DNA from: Aureisphaera galaxeae
GTDB taxonomy: Bacteria > Bacteroidota > Bacteroidia > Flavobacteriales > Flavobacteriaceae
DNA length: 64,000 nucleotides
Direction: 5' to 3'
NCBI RefSeq assembly: GCF_028561275.1
Contig: NZ_JAQQTF010000002.1
Coordinates: forward strand, 590,812 to 654,811
The position numbers and the translations under genes were made by a program. The notes beneath the pieces were generated by a model. The model had not been told where the DNA came from. It did not search any database and worked only from the letters and a program-made list of their open reading frames with translations. The number at the start of each line of letters is the position of its first letter. Positions within the stretch are counted from its first letter, which is position 1. Below, in pieces: positions 63,672 through 64,000 of the stretch.

Positions 63672-64000
63672 TTACTTAAAAACGAGTTTCCCCTTCAATA
63701 CAAAATCATCCGCTATGGCCTGATCTTTCAACTTCTTGAAGAAAGAAGGGGAATTGTAGATCACATCGTAATCTGTACGATCCATGGTATGTTCAAACGT
63801 CAAGAAGATTTGATCTCCCATTTGCTCGATGGCTGCTTCAATGGTTTCCGTTTGGGTGATCCCTCGAATGGTCATCTTTCCTGTGAGCAGTGCTTTTCCT
63901 TCAACAATTTTGCTCGCATTCGATAACTGAAAAGTTGCCGTTGGGTATTCCGCTATGTGAAAGAAATCCTTGTCCCGTAGGTGATTCCGTAATTGCGTAT
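63672..64000 (-). CDS. YceI-family protein, C-terminal part (5' end outside window)
   Basis: The minus-strand frame stays open to the right edge, so at least 109 C-terminal residues are present and the start is outside. EYPTATFQLSN followed by GKMTIRGITQT and FEHTMDRTDYDV, ending VLKGKLVFK, are YceI lipocalin-fold hallmarks. YceI proteins bind polyisoprenoids in the periplasm. The visible ATG at 63875 is internal. Confidence 0.85.
   Translation of the reverse strand, partial: TQLRNHLRDKDFFHIAEYPTATFQLSNASKIVEGKALLTGKMTIRGITQTETIEAAIEQMGDQIFLTFEHTMDRTDYDVIYNSPSFFKKLKDQAIADDFVLKGKLVFK

Overview
The window comes from a member of the Bacteroidota, most likely a marine Flavobacteriaceae. Signs of this are C-terminal sorting domains of the type IX secretion kind on two secreted proteins, LytTR signalling, promoters of the form TTG / 19-21 bp / TAnnTTTG, few Shine-Dalgarno sites, a mevalonate pathway, and families such as DUF5916, DUF547 and GH113. 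Genus cannot be settled from the sequence alone.

Positions 1-13548. An RNA-repair pair (end of a nucleotidyltransferase, then a first RtcB ligase) is followed by a small membrane protein, a membrane-bound LytTR regulator, a DUF5916 outer-membrane protein, a LytS/LytT two-component pair, a membrane-anchored phosphoesterase, and a two-gene Hachiman anti-phage system (hamA-hamB). Three families of intergenic repeats are scattered between these genes.

Positions 13586-24190 are the most unusual part. A DUF434 protein and an S24-peptidase-like protein precede an operon of an unknown basic protein, a second RtcB, a small nucleotidyltransferase, an NAAA-like amide hydrolase and the release-factor homologue PrfH. 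After it comes a tight array of 13 tRNA genes. Four short ORFs, each ending in an intrinsic terminator whose left arm can alternatively pair with bases inside the ORF, sit before the operon (A, B) and before the tRNA array (C, D). The two leader regions share a box of about 77 bp and matching promoters, so the RNA-repair operon and the tRNA array look co-regulated by ribosome-dependent attenuation. The array contains two short-variable-loop tRNAs with leucine anticodons, one Leu copy interrupted by a 46-nt palindromic insert, and an Asp-anticodon cloverleaf whose D and T loops are replaced by tetraloops. The last tRNA (His) carries a 2.5-kb, two-gene, integrase-free cassette flanked by 47-bp perfect direct repeats.

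Positions 24248-64000 are mostly chromosomal housekeeping and envelope genes: a pYEATS/membrane pair, a FAD oxidoreductase, a secreted subtilase next to a CHAT/TPR protein with an ECF sigma factor, a secreted class C beta-lactamase-like protein, mevalonate-pathway genes with a UbiA prenyltransferase, a nitrilase, a pseudouridine-synthase-like protein lacking its catalytic Asp, glycosyltransferases, lipoproteins, a Tes-like radical SAM enzyme with an Lgt-like partner, an LpxR-like protein with a disrupted start, an Lrp regulator opposite a PLP decarboxylase, an iron-sulphur/FAD redox cluster, a GH113 glycosidase operon, and small lipoprotein/hypothetical genes, ending in a YceI gene cut by the window edge.
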